In this document: positions 10,916 to 20,314 of the stretch, piece by piece | Position numbering within the stretch: the first letter of the stretch is position 1 | Layout of the letters: every line of letters begins with the position of its first letter | NCBI GenBank assembly: GCA_039819485.1 | Contig: JBCBRY010000033.1 | Location: 1-64,000 of the forward strand | Direction of reading: 5' to 3' | From: UBA6168 sp039819485 | GTDB lineage: Bacteria; Bacteroidota; Bacteroidia; Chitinophagales; Saprospiraceae | Length of the DNA: 64,000 nucleotides | The notes under the pieces: model-generated | Told to the model about the DNA's origin: nothing | What the model saw: the letters and a program-made list of their open reading frames with translations, nothing else | Databases searched by the model: none | Program-made: the position numbers and the translations under genes

Positions 10916-12889
10916 TCAATTATGTGCAGGGAAAACTATTTTAAAAGTGGTTCCATCTCCGGGCTGGCTTTCTACATTGATTTTCCCATTGTTTAATTCG
11001 ACCAATTCTTTGCAAAGGGCCAGCCCGATTCCAGTGCCTTGTTCTTCTGTGACTTCTTTTCGGTCGTTATTTATTTCAAATAATTTATTGATCTTTTCTT
11101 TTTTCATACCGATGCCGTTGTCTTTTACAAATAGGGAAGTGCCACTTTCGTCGTTATTGACAAATAAATTTATTTCTCCATTTTCATCTGTAAATTTTAT
11201 GGCATTGTCCACCAAATTCCGAACGATGGTCGTTAAAGCGTTTTTATCAAAAAAAATAGAAGTGCCGTCCTCTACCTGAACGTCTAATTTAATTTTTTTG
11301 GCATCGGCGATGCTTTTATAAACAGCGGTCACTTCTTTTAGCACTGTTGCCAGGTTCAATAATTCCGGACGGTGCGGGAAACGTCCACCCTGGGTCATTG
11401 CCCATTTTAAAAAATTGTCCAATAACTGATTGACATTGTTCATGTCATTTTCGATGCTGTTGCCCATTTCCATTATTTCTTCCTCTCGATTTTCTTTAAT
11501 TAAATAATTAATTTTTTTCGCGATAGAGCGCATGGACAACAGTGGCGAGCGCAAGTCATGTGCAACGATGGTGAACAATTTGTTTTTTAACTGATTGTTT
11601 TTTTCGATTTCGTCTTTCTGCTTTTTTATTTTCCGGATCAGGTAAATGAGAGTGGCGAGGAATGCCAGGAATAAAATAGAGGACAACAACAAAATATTTC
11701 TTTCCAGTTTCAATGTCTGGTTTTTTATGGTCAGTAAAATATTTTCTTCTTCCTTTTCTTTGGTTTCATATTTTGTATTTAATTCCTGGATTTTTTCTTC
11801 CAGTTTTACGTCGTCTAAGGAGTCATGTAAGGCATAATATGATTTGAAATGTTGTAATGCTATTTCGTGCCTGTCCATTGAGTCGTAAGCTTCCGACAAA
11901 AATTCATGGGTGCCGGACACGGAGGCAATGTCTGTGATTTCCTGAAATATTTTAAGTGCTTTTTCACCGAAGGAGGTGCTTTCAGTAAAATTGCCTCTTT
12001 TAAATTCTAAGTCCGCTATTCCCCAGTAAAGGTTGGCTAAATAATTTTGGGCGCCGGTTTCTACCAATAGTTGCTCAGCTTCAAATGCGGTTTCTTCAGC
12101 AAGTTCAAATTGTTCGGTGTCTTTATAAATCATGAAAAGGTTGATGAGGGCGATGCCCTTTCCCCGGGGATCGTTTAATTTTTCAGTTAATTGTATTTGT
12201 TCTTCCCTGATCTCAATAGCCTTGTCATATTCTTTTAGCAGGTTGTATGCATTTGATAAGCCGTTCAGAATACTTGATTTCAGCTGTTCATGTTTTGGTG
12301 CAACCTCGTTGTTGTAAAGTTCCAGCCCCTCCAGGTATGTCTGTTTGGCCCTTAAACTATCGCCCAAATTCAGCTCTATCAAGCCGATGTTGCTGAGAAC
12401 GGAAACGGCAATCGGCTTCCAGGCCGGCCTGCTCATTGCGATGATTTTGGTTTCGTAGAATTGCTCAAGTGCTTGCGGATATTTGCCCATTTGTAGGTAG
12501 GCCCCTCCTATGAGGTTCATGGATTTAAGTAATGCTGAGCTGTCATTAATGATCCTGTAGTATTCTTTAGCTTCCAAGCTGTAGGGAAGGGCCAGGGCCG
12601 GCTGGTTTTTTTTCAGGTATAGTAAGGTGAAAATGTGATTTGCCTCGGCTTTTGACTGATGGTCACCTAGCTTTTGGGCCAGTTTGTAGTTGAGCTCCGC
12701 GTACCTGTGAGTACTGTCGAGGTTGATTGGTGCAAAGTTACTGGCTAATGCAAACTGTACGTTGAACAGGGTAGTGTCATCTAGCCCAGTGGATGCCAGG
12801 TTCCTCAAACTATCTATGGCTACAGTTTGGGCAATGTTAATAGCGGCATGGAGGCTTAACAAAAGTAGAGACAGGAGAAATCTCTTCAT
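10916..12889 (-). CDS. Periplasmic TPR-sensor histidine kinase
   Basis: Membrane sensor kinase of the TPR type common in Bacteroidota. Signal peptide at residues 1-20 (FLLSLLLLSLHAAINIA), TPR repeats over about 45-350 in the periplasm, a coiled region at about 360-398, one membrane segment at about 399-418, then the cytoplasmic kinase: HisKA with H444 in the box AHDLRSPL, the N box RNLVDNAIKF (about 557-566), the G1 box DNGIG (590-594) and the G2 box GTGIGLALCKEL (618-629). No receiver domain and no neighbouring response regulator, so it is an orphan; the nearest regulator is the LytTR protein at the left window edge. It converges with the giant secreted gene. The sensed signal cannot be told from sequence. 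Confidence 0.93.
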   Translation of the reverse strand: MKRFLLSLLLLSLHAAINIAQTVAIDSLRNLASTGLDDTTLFNVQFALASNFAPINLDSTHRYAELNYKLAQKLGDHQSKAEANHIFTLLYLKKNQPALALPYSLEAKEYYRIINDSSALLKSMNLIGGAYLQMGKYPQALEQFYETKIIAMSRPAWKPIAVSVLSNIGLIELNLGDSLRAKQTYLEGLELYNNEVAPKHEQLKSSILNGLSNAYNLLKEYDKAIEIREEQIQLTEKLNDPRGKGIALINLFMIYKDTEQFELAEETAFEAEQLLVETGAQNYLANLYWGIADLEFKRGNFTESTSFGEKALKIFQEITDIASVSGTHEFLSEAYDSMDRHEIALQHFKSYYALHDSLDDVKLEEKIQELNTKYETKEKEEENILLTIKNQTLKLERNILLLSSILFLAFLATLIYLIRKIKKQKDEIEKNNQLKNKLFTIVAHDLRSPLLSMRSIAKKINYLIKENREEEIMEMGNSIENDMNNVNQLLDNFLKWAMTQGGRFPHRPELLNLATVLKEVTAVYKSIADAKKIKLDVQVEDGTSIFFDKNALTTIVRNLVDNAIKFTDENGEINLFVNNDESGTSLFVKDNGIGMKKEKINKLFEINNDRKEVTEEQGTGIGLALCKELVELNNGKINVESQPGDGTTFKIVFPAHN

Positions 12890-13402
12890 GCGTTTTTGAT
12901 TTCGCGTTCATCGAACTGCGCAAGCTGCAAGCGAGTTACCAGAATCAGTTTTAACTTATGTAAATATAAAGAACTGTTTTACTTATTTCAAGATACATTC
13001 AGCCCATTAGAAAAAGATCGAGCTATCGGAAATGTTTGGTAAAGCAGACGGAGCTATCCAGGTGGCCTAGCCTGTCAGATGAGTGTTTGGGAGGGAAAAG
13101 AGGGAAACTGGAATTTTTTGAGCCAAAAACAAATAAACCAATGATTACGGGACGATCAGCCCAATGGCACTGCATTTTAAATCTGCATATTTCGATTAAT
13201 TGAATCATTTTATACTCATCGCCGTTTGAGGACGGAAGCTTGGCAAATATTTTTGAAATCTGCCTATTGTTTTTCACCGAAAAGTTCTACATTTGCGCTC
13301 GCTTTTCGGAAACCTATGGTTTTGGGTGAAAAAACATCGAATTTCAATGGGTTTCAACGCAGAAGCTGCTATCGAAAAAAAATCAAGATAAACTTAGCAA
13401 TT
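12890..13402. other. Divergent intergenic region ahead of the str genes
   Basis: Holds upstream DNA of the minus-strand kinase and the leader of rpsL. The only convincing element is the rpsL promoter (separate entry) with a ~100-nt untranslated leader. In-frame upstream extension of rpsL exists to 13226 but is not protein-like, and the promoter lies inside it. No other gene seen. Confidence 0.6.
13267..13295 (+). promoter_or_regulatory. Bacteroidota-type promoter for rpsL-rpsG
   Basis: A -7 element TAcaTTTG at 13288-13295 matches the Bacteroidota consensus TAnnTTTG exactly; a TTG-containing -33 element lies at 13267-13269, 18 nt upstream. The bases right after it (CGCTCGC) are repeated after the rpsJ promoter. 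Start of transcription is expected near 13302, leaving a leader of about 100 nt. Confidence 0.7.
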
Positions 13403-13777
13403 ATGCCAACCATCAATCAACTTGTACGTAAGGGAAGAAAGAAAATAGTGCTGAAGAGTAAGTCACGTGCATTGGACTCCTGCCCACAACGCAGGGGCGT
13501 TTGTACCAGGGTTTATACGACCACCCCAAAGAAGCCTAACTCAGCCCTGAGGAAAGTGGCAAAGGTGCGTTTGACCAACGGTACAGAAGTAATTTGTTAC
13601 ATCCCAGGAGAGGGCCACAACTTGCAAGAGCACTCCATCGTATTGGTGAGGGGCGGTCGTGTGAAAGACCTTCCGGGGGTACGTTACACTATCGTTCGTG
13701 GTGCATTGGATACTGCCGGTGTTCAAAACCGTAAAAAGAGCCGCAGCCAATACGGTACAAAAGCACCTAAGAAGTAA
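13403..13777 (+). CDS. rpsL: Small ribosomal subunit protein S12
   Basis: S12 sits at the decoding centre of the 30S subunit. The 124 residues equal the E. coli length. Conserved TPKKPNSALRKVAKVRL and GGRVKDLPGVRYT are present; K43 and K88, the positions whose mutation gives streptomycin resistance, are wild type, and the Asp that can be methylthiolated is D89. The start at 13403 (MPTINQLVRK) is the family start. First gene of the str group, 108 bp before rpsG. Confidence 0.98.
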   Translation: MPTINQLVRKGRKKIVLKSKSRALDSCPQRRGVCTRVYTTTPKKPNSALRKVAKVRLTNGTEVICYIPGEGHNLQEHSIVLVRGGRVKDLPGVRYTIVRGALDTAGVQNRKKSRSQYGTKAPKK

Positions 13778-13885
13778 GGTGTTTGGTTTCTTCGATAGCC
13801 CAATCAATTATTGACATATATATTAATGTAAAGAGAAGAGCAGGATTTTTTTCTCTTTTTCATAAAAATCTTCAATCATTTAGAA

Positions 13886-14353
13886 ATGAGGAAGCATAAA
13901 CCAAAGGTAAGAGTAATTCAGCCAGACCCAAGATACAACGATCCGATGGTCACCCAATTCGTGAACAACTTGATGTGGCAAGGTAAGAAGTCCACTGCGT
14001 TCCGCTTGTTCTACGATGCCATGGATATCATCAAAGAGCGTACTCAGCAGGATGAGTACGGTATCTGGAAGAAAGCTTTGCAGAATGCCATGCCTCAGGT
14101 ACAGGTAAAGGCGAGAAGAATAGGTGGTGCAACTTTTCAGATTCCACAAGAAATCCGTGCCAAGCGCAAGATGATGTTCGGTATGAAGTGGTTGATCCGT
14201 TTTGCTCGCGAACGTAGCGGAAAAGGATTTGCTGAAAAATTGGCGGCTGAGTTGATCGCTGCCAGCAAAGGGGAAGGAGCTGCTGTGAAAAGAAAAGAAG
14301 ATACCCACCGGATGGCTGAGGCCAACCGTGCCTTTGCCCACTTTAAGGCTTAA
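13886..14353 (+). CDS. rpsG: Small ribosomal subunit protein S7
   Basis: S7 binds the 3' major domain of 16S rRNA and starts assembly of the 30S head. It has 155 residues, near the usual 156, beginning MRKHKPKVRVIQPDPRYND, with the conserved core DAMDIIKERTQQD and the C-terminal EANRAFAHFK. Follows rpsL and is followed by a strong hairpin terminator before fusA, so rpsL-rpsG can be a two-gene transcript. In E. coli S7 represses its own operon; whether that holds here is not visible. Confidence 0.98.
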   Translation: MRKHKPKVRVIQPDPRYNDPMVTQFVNNLMWQGKKSTAFRLFYDAMDIIKERTQQDEYGIWKKALQNAMPQVQVKARRIGGATFQIPQEIRAKRKMMFGMKWLIRFARERSGKGFAEKLAAELIAASKGEGAAVKRKEDTHRMAEANRAFAHFKA

Positions 14354-14376
14354 TTCCAGATACGGAAATACAACTT

Positions 14377-14430
14377 CGACGAGTTTGAAAAGCCTTCACC
14401 AACTGCGCTTTTCAAACTCGTTGGGTTTTT
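14377..14430 (+). terminator. Strong terminator/attenuator between rpsG and fusA
   Basis: A perfect 15-bp stem (ACGAGTTTGAAAAGC pairs with GCTTTTCAAACTCGT) extends by two more pairs, has a 13-nt loop, and runs into TGGGTTTTT. It would end or attenuate rpsL-rpsG transcription inside what is usually one operon. Confidence 0.85.
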
Positions 14431-14547
14431 AACCTATTAGATTTTTATTTTTTCAAGACCTTGGTTGCTGTTGTGAATTTTAAGAAAAACGTACTACCAA
14501 ACCATTTATTCACCAGCCGACCAACATAATTCTTTCGGGAAACAGAT

Positions 14548-16683
14548 ATGGCAAAAGATTTAAAATTCACCAGGAACATTGGCATTGCTGCCCACATTGA
14601 TGCCGGTAAAACGACCACTACCGAGCGTATTCTTTTTTACACGGGCTTGACCCACAAGATTGGTGAAGTACATGACGGTGCCGCTACGATGGATTGGATG
14701 GAGCAGGAGCAGGAGCGTGGTATCACCATTACTTCAGCTGCAACCAAGACTTCTTGGAAGTGGAAAGAAAAGCTCTATTCAATCAATATCATCGATACTC
14801 CCGGTCACGTTGACTTTACCGTTGAGGTAGAGCGTTCGTTGCGTGTATTGGATGGTACAGTAGCTTTGTTCTGTGCCGTATCTGGTGTTGAGCCACAATC
14901 AGAAACTGTTTGGCGCCAGGCTGATCGCTATAAAGTGCCACGGATTGGTTTCGTCAACAAAATGGACCGTAGTGGTGCCGATTTCATGAATGTTGTAAAC
15001 GACGTGAAAGAAAAATTGGGCGCCAACGCAATTCCGTTGCAAATTCCTATCGGTGCAGAAGAACGCTTCAAAGGAGTGGTTGATCTGATCACCATGGAGG
15101 CCATCGTTTGGAACGAAGCCGATCAGGGAATGACTTATGAGGTAATTGACATTCCAGAAGATTTAGTCGATGTAGTGCAGGAAGGCCGTGAAAAACTGCT
15201 CGAAGCAGTTGCGGATTACGACGATTCTTTACTGGAGAAGTTCTTTGAAGATCCTGATTCCATCACCGTTGATGAAGTACGGGCAGCTATCCGTGCAGCT
15301 ACCATCGATATGTCGATCACACCAATGATGTGCGGTTCTGCGTTCAAAAATAAAGGTGTGCAGGCTCTGCTGAATGCTGTTTGCGAATTCATGCCTTCTC
15401 CACTTGATATTGGAGCCGTTACTGGTACTGATCCAAAGACGGAAGAAGAAATTTCTCGTGAACCTTCTGTCGACGATCCTTTCTCAGCGTTGGCCTTTAA
15501 GATTGCAACCGACCCATACGTAGGACGCCTGGCATTTATGCGGGTATATTCTGGTCGCTTAAATGCTGGCTCAGCGGTGTTGAACACCCGATCCGGCAAA
15601 AAAGAGAGAATCTCCAGATTGTACCAGATGCACTCCAACAAGCAAAACCCAATTGATTTTGTGGAGGCGGGTGACATTGCTGCTGCGGTTGGTTTCAAAG
15701 ACCTCCGTACGGGTGATACCCTTTGCGACCAGGCAAATCCAATTATATTGGAAAGTATGACTTTCCCTGATCCGGTGATCGGAATTGCCGTTGAGCCTAA
15801 ATCACAAAAGGATTTGGACAAATTGGGCTTGGCTCTTTCCAAATTAGCGGAAGAAGATCCGACTTTCCGGGTAAGGGTCGACCACGATACCAACCAGACG
15901 ATCATCTCTGGTATGGGTGAGTTGCACTTGGAAATCATTGTTGACCGCCTCAAGCGGGAATTCAAAGTAGAGTGTAACCAAGGCCAGCCACAGGTAACTT
16001 ATAAAGAAGCATTGACCCAGACTGTTGAACATCGCGAACGCTTGAAAAAACAGTCCGGTGGATCGGGTCTTTTCGCGGATATGGAATTTGAACTCGGTCC
16101 TGCCGATCAGGAATTCCTGGATTCTGAAGACTTTAAAACTGGTAAAACCAAGCTTCAGTTCGAGTGGGCAATCGTTGGTGGTAAAATTGATAAGAACTAT
16201 CAGAAGCCGATTCGCGATGGTTTCACTGCCATGATGAACAATGGTATTCTGGCAGGATATGGCATCGAAAGTATGAAAGTAAAGGTGTTCGATGGTTCTA
16301 TGCACGCTGTTGATAGTAAGCCGATTGCCTTTGAACTTTGTGCCAAAGAAGGTTTCCGTGCTGCAGCGCCTAAGACCAAACCAGCTATGATGGAACCCAT
16401 CATGAAATTGGAAGTTGTAACACCGGATGAGTACACTGGACCAGTCATCGGTGACTTGAACCGTCGTCGTGGATTGCCAAAAGGCCAGGAACCACGTGCC
16501 GGTGGCGCCATCGCTATCCAGGCCGATGTGCCACTTTCCGAAATGTTCGGTTATGTGACCCAGTTGCGTACGATCACTTCTGGCCGTGCCAGTTCTACCA
16601 TGGAGTTTTCGCACTATGCAGAAGCTCCAAAGAACATTGCTGAAGAGATTATTGAAAAAGCAAAAGGCTTGGTAAAAGCCTAA
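14548..16683 (+). CDS. fusA: Elongation factor G
   Basis: GTPase that drives tRNA-mRNA translocation on the ribosome. 711 residues (E. coli 704). G1 AHIDAGKTT (15-23), G3 DTPGH (83-87) and G4 NKMD (137-140) are intact, as are the C-terminal domains (GEPRAGG-like KGQEPRAGGAIAIQADVPL, GRASSTMEFSHY). Domain III-V sequence looks like translocation-type EF-G rather than a recycling-only paralogue, but this is inference. It lies downstream of a terminator, and no clear TAnnTTTG promoter was found in the 117 bp before it, so it may depend on read-through. Followed by its own terminator. Confidence 0.97.
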   Translation: MAKDLKFTRNIGIAAHIDAGKTTTTERILFYTGLTHKIGEVHDGAATMDWMEQEQERGITITSAATKTSWKWKEKLYSINIIDTPGHVDFTVEVERSLRVLDGTVALFCAVSGVEPQSETVWRQADRYKVPRIGFVNKMDRSGADFMNVVNDVKEKLGANAIPLQIPIGAEERFKGVVDLITMEAIVWNEADQGMTYEVIDIPEDLVDVVQEGREKLLEAVADYDDSLLEKFFEDPDSITVDEVRAAIRAATIDMSITPMMCGSAFKNKGVQALLNAVCEFMPSPLDIGAVTGTDPKTEEEISREPSVDDPFSALAFKIATDPYVGRLAFMRVYSGRLNAGSAVLNTRSGKKERISRLYQMHSNKQNPIDFVEAGDIAAAVGFKDLRTGDTLCDQANPIILESMTFPDPVIGIAVEPKSQKDLDKLGLALSKLAEEDPTFRVRVDHDTNQTIISGMGELHLEIIVDRLKREFKVECNQGQPQVTYKEALTQTVEHRERLKKQSGGSGLFADMEFELGPADQEFLDSEDFKTGKTKLQFEWAIVGGKIDKNYQKPIRDGFTAMMNNGILAGYGIESMKVKVFDGSMHAVDSKPIAFELCAKEGFRAAAPKTKPAMMEPIMKLEVVTPDEYTGPVIGDLNRRRGLPKGQEPRAGGAIAIQADVPLSEMFGYVTQLRTITSGRASSTMEFSHYAEAPKNIAEEIIEKAKGLVKA

Positions 16684-16708
16684 TTGCTAAGAAAATAATA
16701 AATGTTAG

Positions 16709-16740
16709 AGCCCCGGTCTGTTCAGATCGGGGCTTTTTTT
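16709..16740 (+). terminator. Rho-independent terminator after fusA
   Basis: An 11-bp stem (AGCCCCGGTCT / AGATCGGGGCT, one G-U pair), tetraloop GTTC, then seven T residues, 25 bp after the stop codon. Confidence 0.9.
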
Positions 16741-16903
16741 GTTTGGAGTCGGTACTGTACCTATCTTGGCTCAGTTTTGGTTCTTCCTCGTTACCTTCTT
16801 CCTCTCCGACATTCAAAAATTCCCGTACAACTTTCTCAAATTTCACTCTAACGATCTTTTGATCGATTCACTCATTTCCTCCCAGAAAATGTTATTGAAC
16901 ACT

Positions 16904-18883
16904 ATGATCATTAAAAATATCAGGACAGCGTTGTCCTTTGTAGCAGGTCTCGTCTTCATATTGGTTTCCTGTCAAAAAGATGTCACTTCAGAGTTACCCG
17001 TTAATGATTCTCAGGAGCCGGAGGAACTTCCACTTTTCATCACCGGTCATCAACCCGACCGAGTTGAACGTACCAATGAAATTGTCATTTGGCAAAGTGA
17101 AGGGCTGATCAAGGATGGTGTACAGTCCAGTCAATCAGAAGACCGGAATGATGATCCCGATCCCAATGATGATATTTTTTGGTTGCACGTGGCCGATGTC
17201 CGGCCTCTCGAGTTCAAAGGCCAACTGCTGAGTGCCACTCATGTGGCAGTACAGGGAGAATATGCGTTTGTCAGTTATCATTTGCGAGGAAATGAACACT
17301 TGGGAGTGGTGGAGATCATCGATATGAGAGATGCAGAAAACCCAGCGGTAGTTGGACAAAGTTTTTTTGAAAATGCAGATGTAAATGCGATCGAATTGGA
17401 CCATGCCGGAACCGGTGCGGATACCCGCATCTGGGTCGCCTTGTCTGACTTTAAAAAAGGAGCTGTTTTGGGGGAGTTGAAAGTAGAGAACGGCTTGTTC
17501 AATGAAAATCATTTCAACTACCTTTCCCTTTCCAACCACATCGCATCCGGTATCACCTCTTCTGCCAATTCTGTCAAACACGCCAGTGATCACCTTTATG
17601 TGACCAGCGGTAAATCGCAGGGTGGGGTTTTCAAAATCAATGCTGACCGATTGGAAGTAGAAGGGGCTACAGAATTTGCGGAAGCAAAATATGTTACGAC
17701 CAATGGTTCAGAAGATGGTATTTCAAAGGTAGTGACACTGCAAGCTGGGGCCAATTCTTTACTGCGCACGGATATTTTGGGCAACTACGACTTTACTACG
17801 AGCACGACCATCGGTGAAATCGCACACCAGAATGTTGATGCTGCGAGCCGGGGAAAAAATACCATCCATTTCGAAAGTACCGGTTCGGATAAAATATATG
17901 TCTCCATGGGTACTGCAGGGCTAAAAGCCTACGATGTTTCCAGTGGTATCAGGGAAGTCTGGGAAGCGCCAGCCTCTATGCTGACTGCCGGCAACTGCAA
18001 TGGCATTTCATCGGACGCATCCTTTTTATATGCTGCCAACGGTGCCGATGGATTGGCTGTGTTTCAGTTACTGGAAGACCAGGATCCCAACCTTGTGTTT
18101 ACCTGGGATCTGCAAGACCAGGTAGCTTCTGCCAATTTTGTATTAGCAGCTGAAGATTATGTGTTTGTTGCCAAAGGGCAGGGAGGCTTGAAAATCCTAA
18201 AACGGCCAGATGCGGGTGACCTTTTACCATTGGGAGATTATGATGAAGATGGCACGCCTAAGAGCCTGGCCGCTGATTTGCCCGTCTGTGGCGAATTGTT
18301 GTCCAATTTGTTTACGCAGGCACTTCCGGAAAAACAAGATGCAACCACTGCCCATCCTGAATTTTTCGACCAGGAGGTAATTCACAATCTTTACCTGTCT
18401 CAGGGAGCAGACGTCTATTTGACTTTCCTGCATGAAGGAGCCGGATATAAAAATACCCTTGGTTATTACTACTATGATGCGGACAATCCACCTGCTTCCG
18501 AGGAAGATTTGGTCAAGATCATTGTGTTTCCCAATGCTTCAGCCAGTGGCTCTGGGGGAGATTTGAAACCGGGCAATACCATGGAACTGCTCGGCTCCTT
18601 TTCGGAAAATACAGTCATTGGTTTTTTCCTCATCGCCGATGGTTGGCGAAATGGCCTGACTGACGGGTTAGGGTTCAGGTATTCTGACCCGCAATTTAAT
18701 GATGGCCATGTACAGAGCCTTATTTTTTATGACCAAGAGTGTGAAGCCACGGTCATAGCCTTTGAAGACATTGCCCTTGCCGGTGGGGGTGGAGATAAAG
18801 ATTACAATGATGCGGTATTCATGATAACCACTACGCCTACCAATGCTATTGATGTTTCTACGTTTTTACAGTTGGAAGATTAA
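16904..18883 (+). CDS. Lipoprotein with LVIVD-type repeats and a DUF4114-like C-terminus
   Basis: Outer-surface or periplasmic lipoprotein of unknown role. The start at 16904 gives MIIKNIRTALSFVAGLVFILVSC with a lipobox (LVSC, Cys 23); longer in-frame starts (16889, 16739) add residues unlike a signal peptide, and the frame runs back into the fusA terminator. Residues about 80-480 hold beta-propeller-like LVIVD repeats (HLGVVEIIDMRDAENPAVVG, VSYHLRGNE, LYVTSGKSQGG). The C-terminus (GFRYSDPQFNDG ... AFEDIALAGGGGDKDYNDAVF) resembles DUF4114 domains. The gene stands alone between terminators and separates fusA from rpsJ, which are neighbours in many bacteria. A near-match promoter (TTTG 16742, TAtcTTGG 16762-16769) lies upstream. 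Confidence 0.88.
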   Translation: MIIKNIRTALSFVAGLVFILVSCQKDVTSELPVNDSQEPEELPLFITGHQPDRVERTNEIVIWQSEGLIKDGVQSSQSEDRNDDPDPNDDIFWLHVADVRPLEFKGQLLSATHVAVQGEYAFVSYHLRGNEHLGVVEIIDMRDAENPAVVGQSFFENADVNAIELDHAGTGADTRIWVALSDFKKGAVLGELKVENGLFNENHFNYLSLSNHIASGITSSANSVKHASDHLYVTSGKSQGGVFKINADRLEVEGATEFAEAKYVTTNGSEDGISKVVTLQAGANSLLRTDILGNYDFTTSTTIGEIAHQNVDAASRGKNTIHFESTGSDKIYVSMGTAGLKAYDVSSGIREVWEAPASMLTAGNCNGISSDASFLYAANGADGLAVFQLLEDQDPNLVFTWDLQDQVASANFVLAAEDYVFVAKGQGGLKILKRPDAGDLLPLGDYDEDGTPKSLAADLPVCGELLSNLFTQALPEKQDATTAHPEFFDQEVIHNLYLSQGADVYLTFLHEGAGYKNTLGYYYYDADNPPASEEDLVKIIVFPNASASGSGGDLKPGNTMELLGSFSENTVIGFFLIADGWRNGLTDGLGFRYSDPQFNDGHVQSLIFYDQECEATVIAFEDIALAGGGGDKDYNDAVFMITTTPTNAIDVSTFLQLED

Positions 18884-18944
18884 CATTGTACGCTTCATCC
18901 AAAATTAAGATGTACATCGTCTTAACCGGGTGAAAATATTTGGT

Positions 18945-18997
18945 CAAAAAACAAGGCGCTGATGAGATGGTCTATCTCATCAGCGCCTTGTTTTTTG
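18945..18997. terminator. 24-bp perfect hairpin, probably bidirectional terminator
   Basis: Arms 18945-18968 and 18974-18997 pair along their full length around a 5-nt loop (GGTCT); the left end is an A6 tract and the right end a T6 tract, so it can end transcription from both sides. It insulates the S10 operon promoter from the lipoprotein gene. Confidence 0.85.
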
Positions 18998-19043
18998 CCT
19001 GAACAGAAAAAGATATCTTTTTTTAAAAAAATCTTTATCTGTA

Positions 19044-19074
19044 TTTGGAATTAAAAGCTAAACTTATACCTTTG
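19044..19074 (+). promoter_or_regulatory. Promoter of the S10 operon
   Basis: TTTG (19044-19047), 19 nt, then TAccTTTG (19067-19074): an exact Bacteroidota consensus pair. The next bases, CGCTCGC, are also found after the rpsL promoter. The expected transcript start is near 19081, about 85 nt before rpsJ. Confidence 0.85.
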
Positions 19075-19165
19075 CGCTCGCTTTGAAAAAGAGGGTGGAT
19101 CGTTAAATGGTCAAAAAGCATTTTTAGCTATTTAAATTTCCAGCCATCTAATCACAAAATAAGGC

Positions 19166-19474
19166 ATGAATCAGAAAATCAGGATAAAACTTCGTTCATA
19201 CGACCACAACTTAGTGGATAAGAGTACGGAGAAAATAGTTAAGACGGTTCGCTCAAGCGGTGCTGTTGTGACTGGCCCGATTCCGCTGCCCACTAAGAAA
19301 GAGATTTTTACTGTCCTGCGTTCACCGCACGTCAACAAGAAATCCAGGGAGCAGTTCCAGTTGCGCACTCACAAGCGTCTGATCGAAATTTATACGCCTA
19401 CCCAGAAGACGGTCGATGCGTTGTCCAAGTTGGAACTCCCAAGTGGTGTGGATATTCAAGTGAAGTTGACATAA
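19166..19474 (+). CDS. rpsJ: Small ribosomal subunit protein S10
   Basis: S10 is a 30S head protein and, as NusE, a partner of NusB/NusG in transcription antitermination. 102 residues (E. coli 103), with conserved GPIPLPTK and REQFQLRTHKRLIEI and a C-terminal GVDIQVKLT. First gene of the S10 operon, directly behind the promoter at 19044-19074. No Shine-Dalgarno; the start region is A-rich (ATAAGGC). Confidence 0.98.
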   Translation: MNQKIRIKLRSYDHNLVDKSTEKIVKTVRSSGAVVTGPIPLPTKKEIFTVLRSPHVNKKSREQFQLRTHKRLIEIYTPTQKTVDALSKLELPSGVDIQVKLT

Positions 19475-19643
19475 GTTCCTCTTGACTAAATTTTTTACGG
19501 GTTAAAAGAATTGCTGACTGGATTGGTGTTGCCCAATCTCCTCGCAAGTCTTTCTTATTAATTGATCATGTTCGTTCTGCCTCGGAGTCTTCCGTTTTCA
19601 GGAAGGCAGCGGGCGCTGAACTATTGAATAAAATTCCTGCCAG

Positions 19644-20276
19644 ATGAACGGCATAATTGGAAAAAAAATAGGCATGACCAGCATTTTCGATGACACTGGT
19701 CGCAATGTCGCTTGCACCGTTGTAGAAGCGGGCCCATGCGTGGTTACTCAGGTTAAAACTGATGATACGGATGGTTATTCTTCTATTCAATTGGGATATG
19801 GCGAAGCCAAAGTGAAAAACACTTCACAGGCACTCATCGGTCACTTCGAAAAAGCTAAAACTGCGCCTAAGCGGAAAGTAGTTGAGTTTAGAGATTTCGA
19901 CGCAGTGGAGAAGAAGTTGGGTGATTTGGTCAAAGTGGATGAAATTTTCGCTGAAGGTGATAATGTCAATGCAGTGGGCACTTCCAAAGGGAAAGGATTC
20001 CAAGGCGTTGTGAAGCGCCACGGTTTTAGAGGGGTTGGAGACAGAACGCACGGCCAGCACAACCGGGAAAGGGCTCCGGGTTCTATCGGTGCTGCCTCTT
20101 ATCCGGCTCGCGTATTTAAGGGGATGAAGATGGCTGGAAGAATGGGTGGCGACCGGGTAAAAGTCCAAAACCTAAAGGTGTTGAAGATTTTTGCGGAAAA
20201 GAACCTGATTTTGCTGAAGGGAGCAATTCCTGGACACAATGGTTCTTTTGTCATCATCGAAAAACGGGCTTATTAA
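19644..20276 (+). CDS. rplC: Large ribosomal subunit protein L3
   Basis: L3 is an early assembly protein near the peptidyl transferase centre. 210 residues (E. coli 209), starting MNGIIGKKIGMTSIF, with the conserved TKGKGFQG-type stretch (TSKGKGFQGVVKRHGF), HGQHNRERAPGSIG and the loop MAGRMGG. The 169-bp spacer after rpsJ is the longest in the S10 part of the operon and contains a short imperfect hairpin at 19577-19609 (CTGCC / GGCAG); it might be a leader or processing site, but nothing proves it. Confidence 0.98.
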   Translation: MNGIIGKKIGMTSIFDDTGRNVACTVVEAGPCVVTQVKTDDTDGYSSIQLGYGEAKVKNTSQALIGHFEKAKTAPKRKVVEFRDFDAVEKKLGDLVKVDEIFAEGDNVNAVGTSKGKGFQGVVKRHGFRGVGDRTHGQHNRERAPGSIGAASYPARVFKGMKMAGRMGGDRVKVQNLKVLKIFAEKNLILLKGAIPGHNGSFVIIEKRAY

Positions 20277-20314
20277 TCGGCCTAATTTTTTAACGACTTA
20301 ACGACTTCCAAGGA

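Noticed and set aside
15844..16614. Long open frame (256 codons) on the minus strand in fusA
   Set aside because: Antisense shadow of a highly conserved gene; composition is not protein-like.
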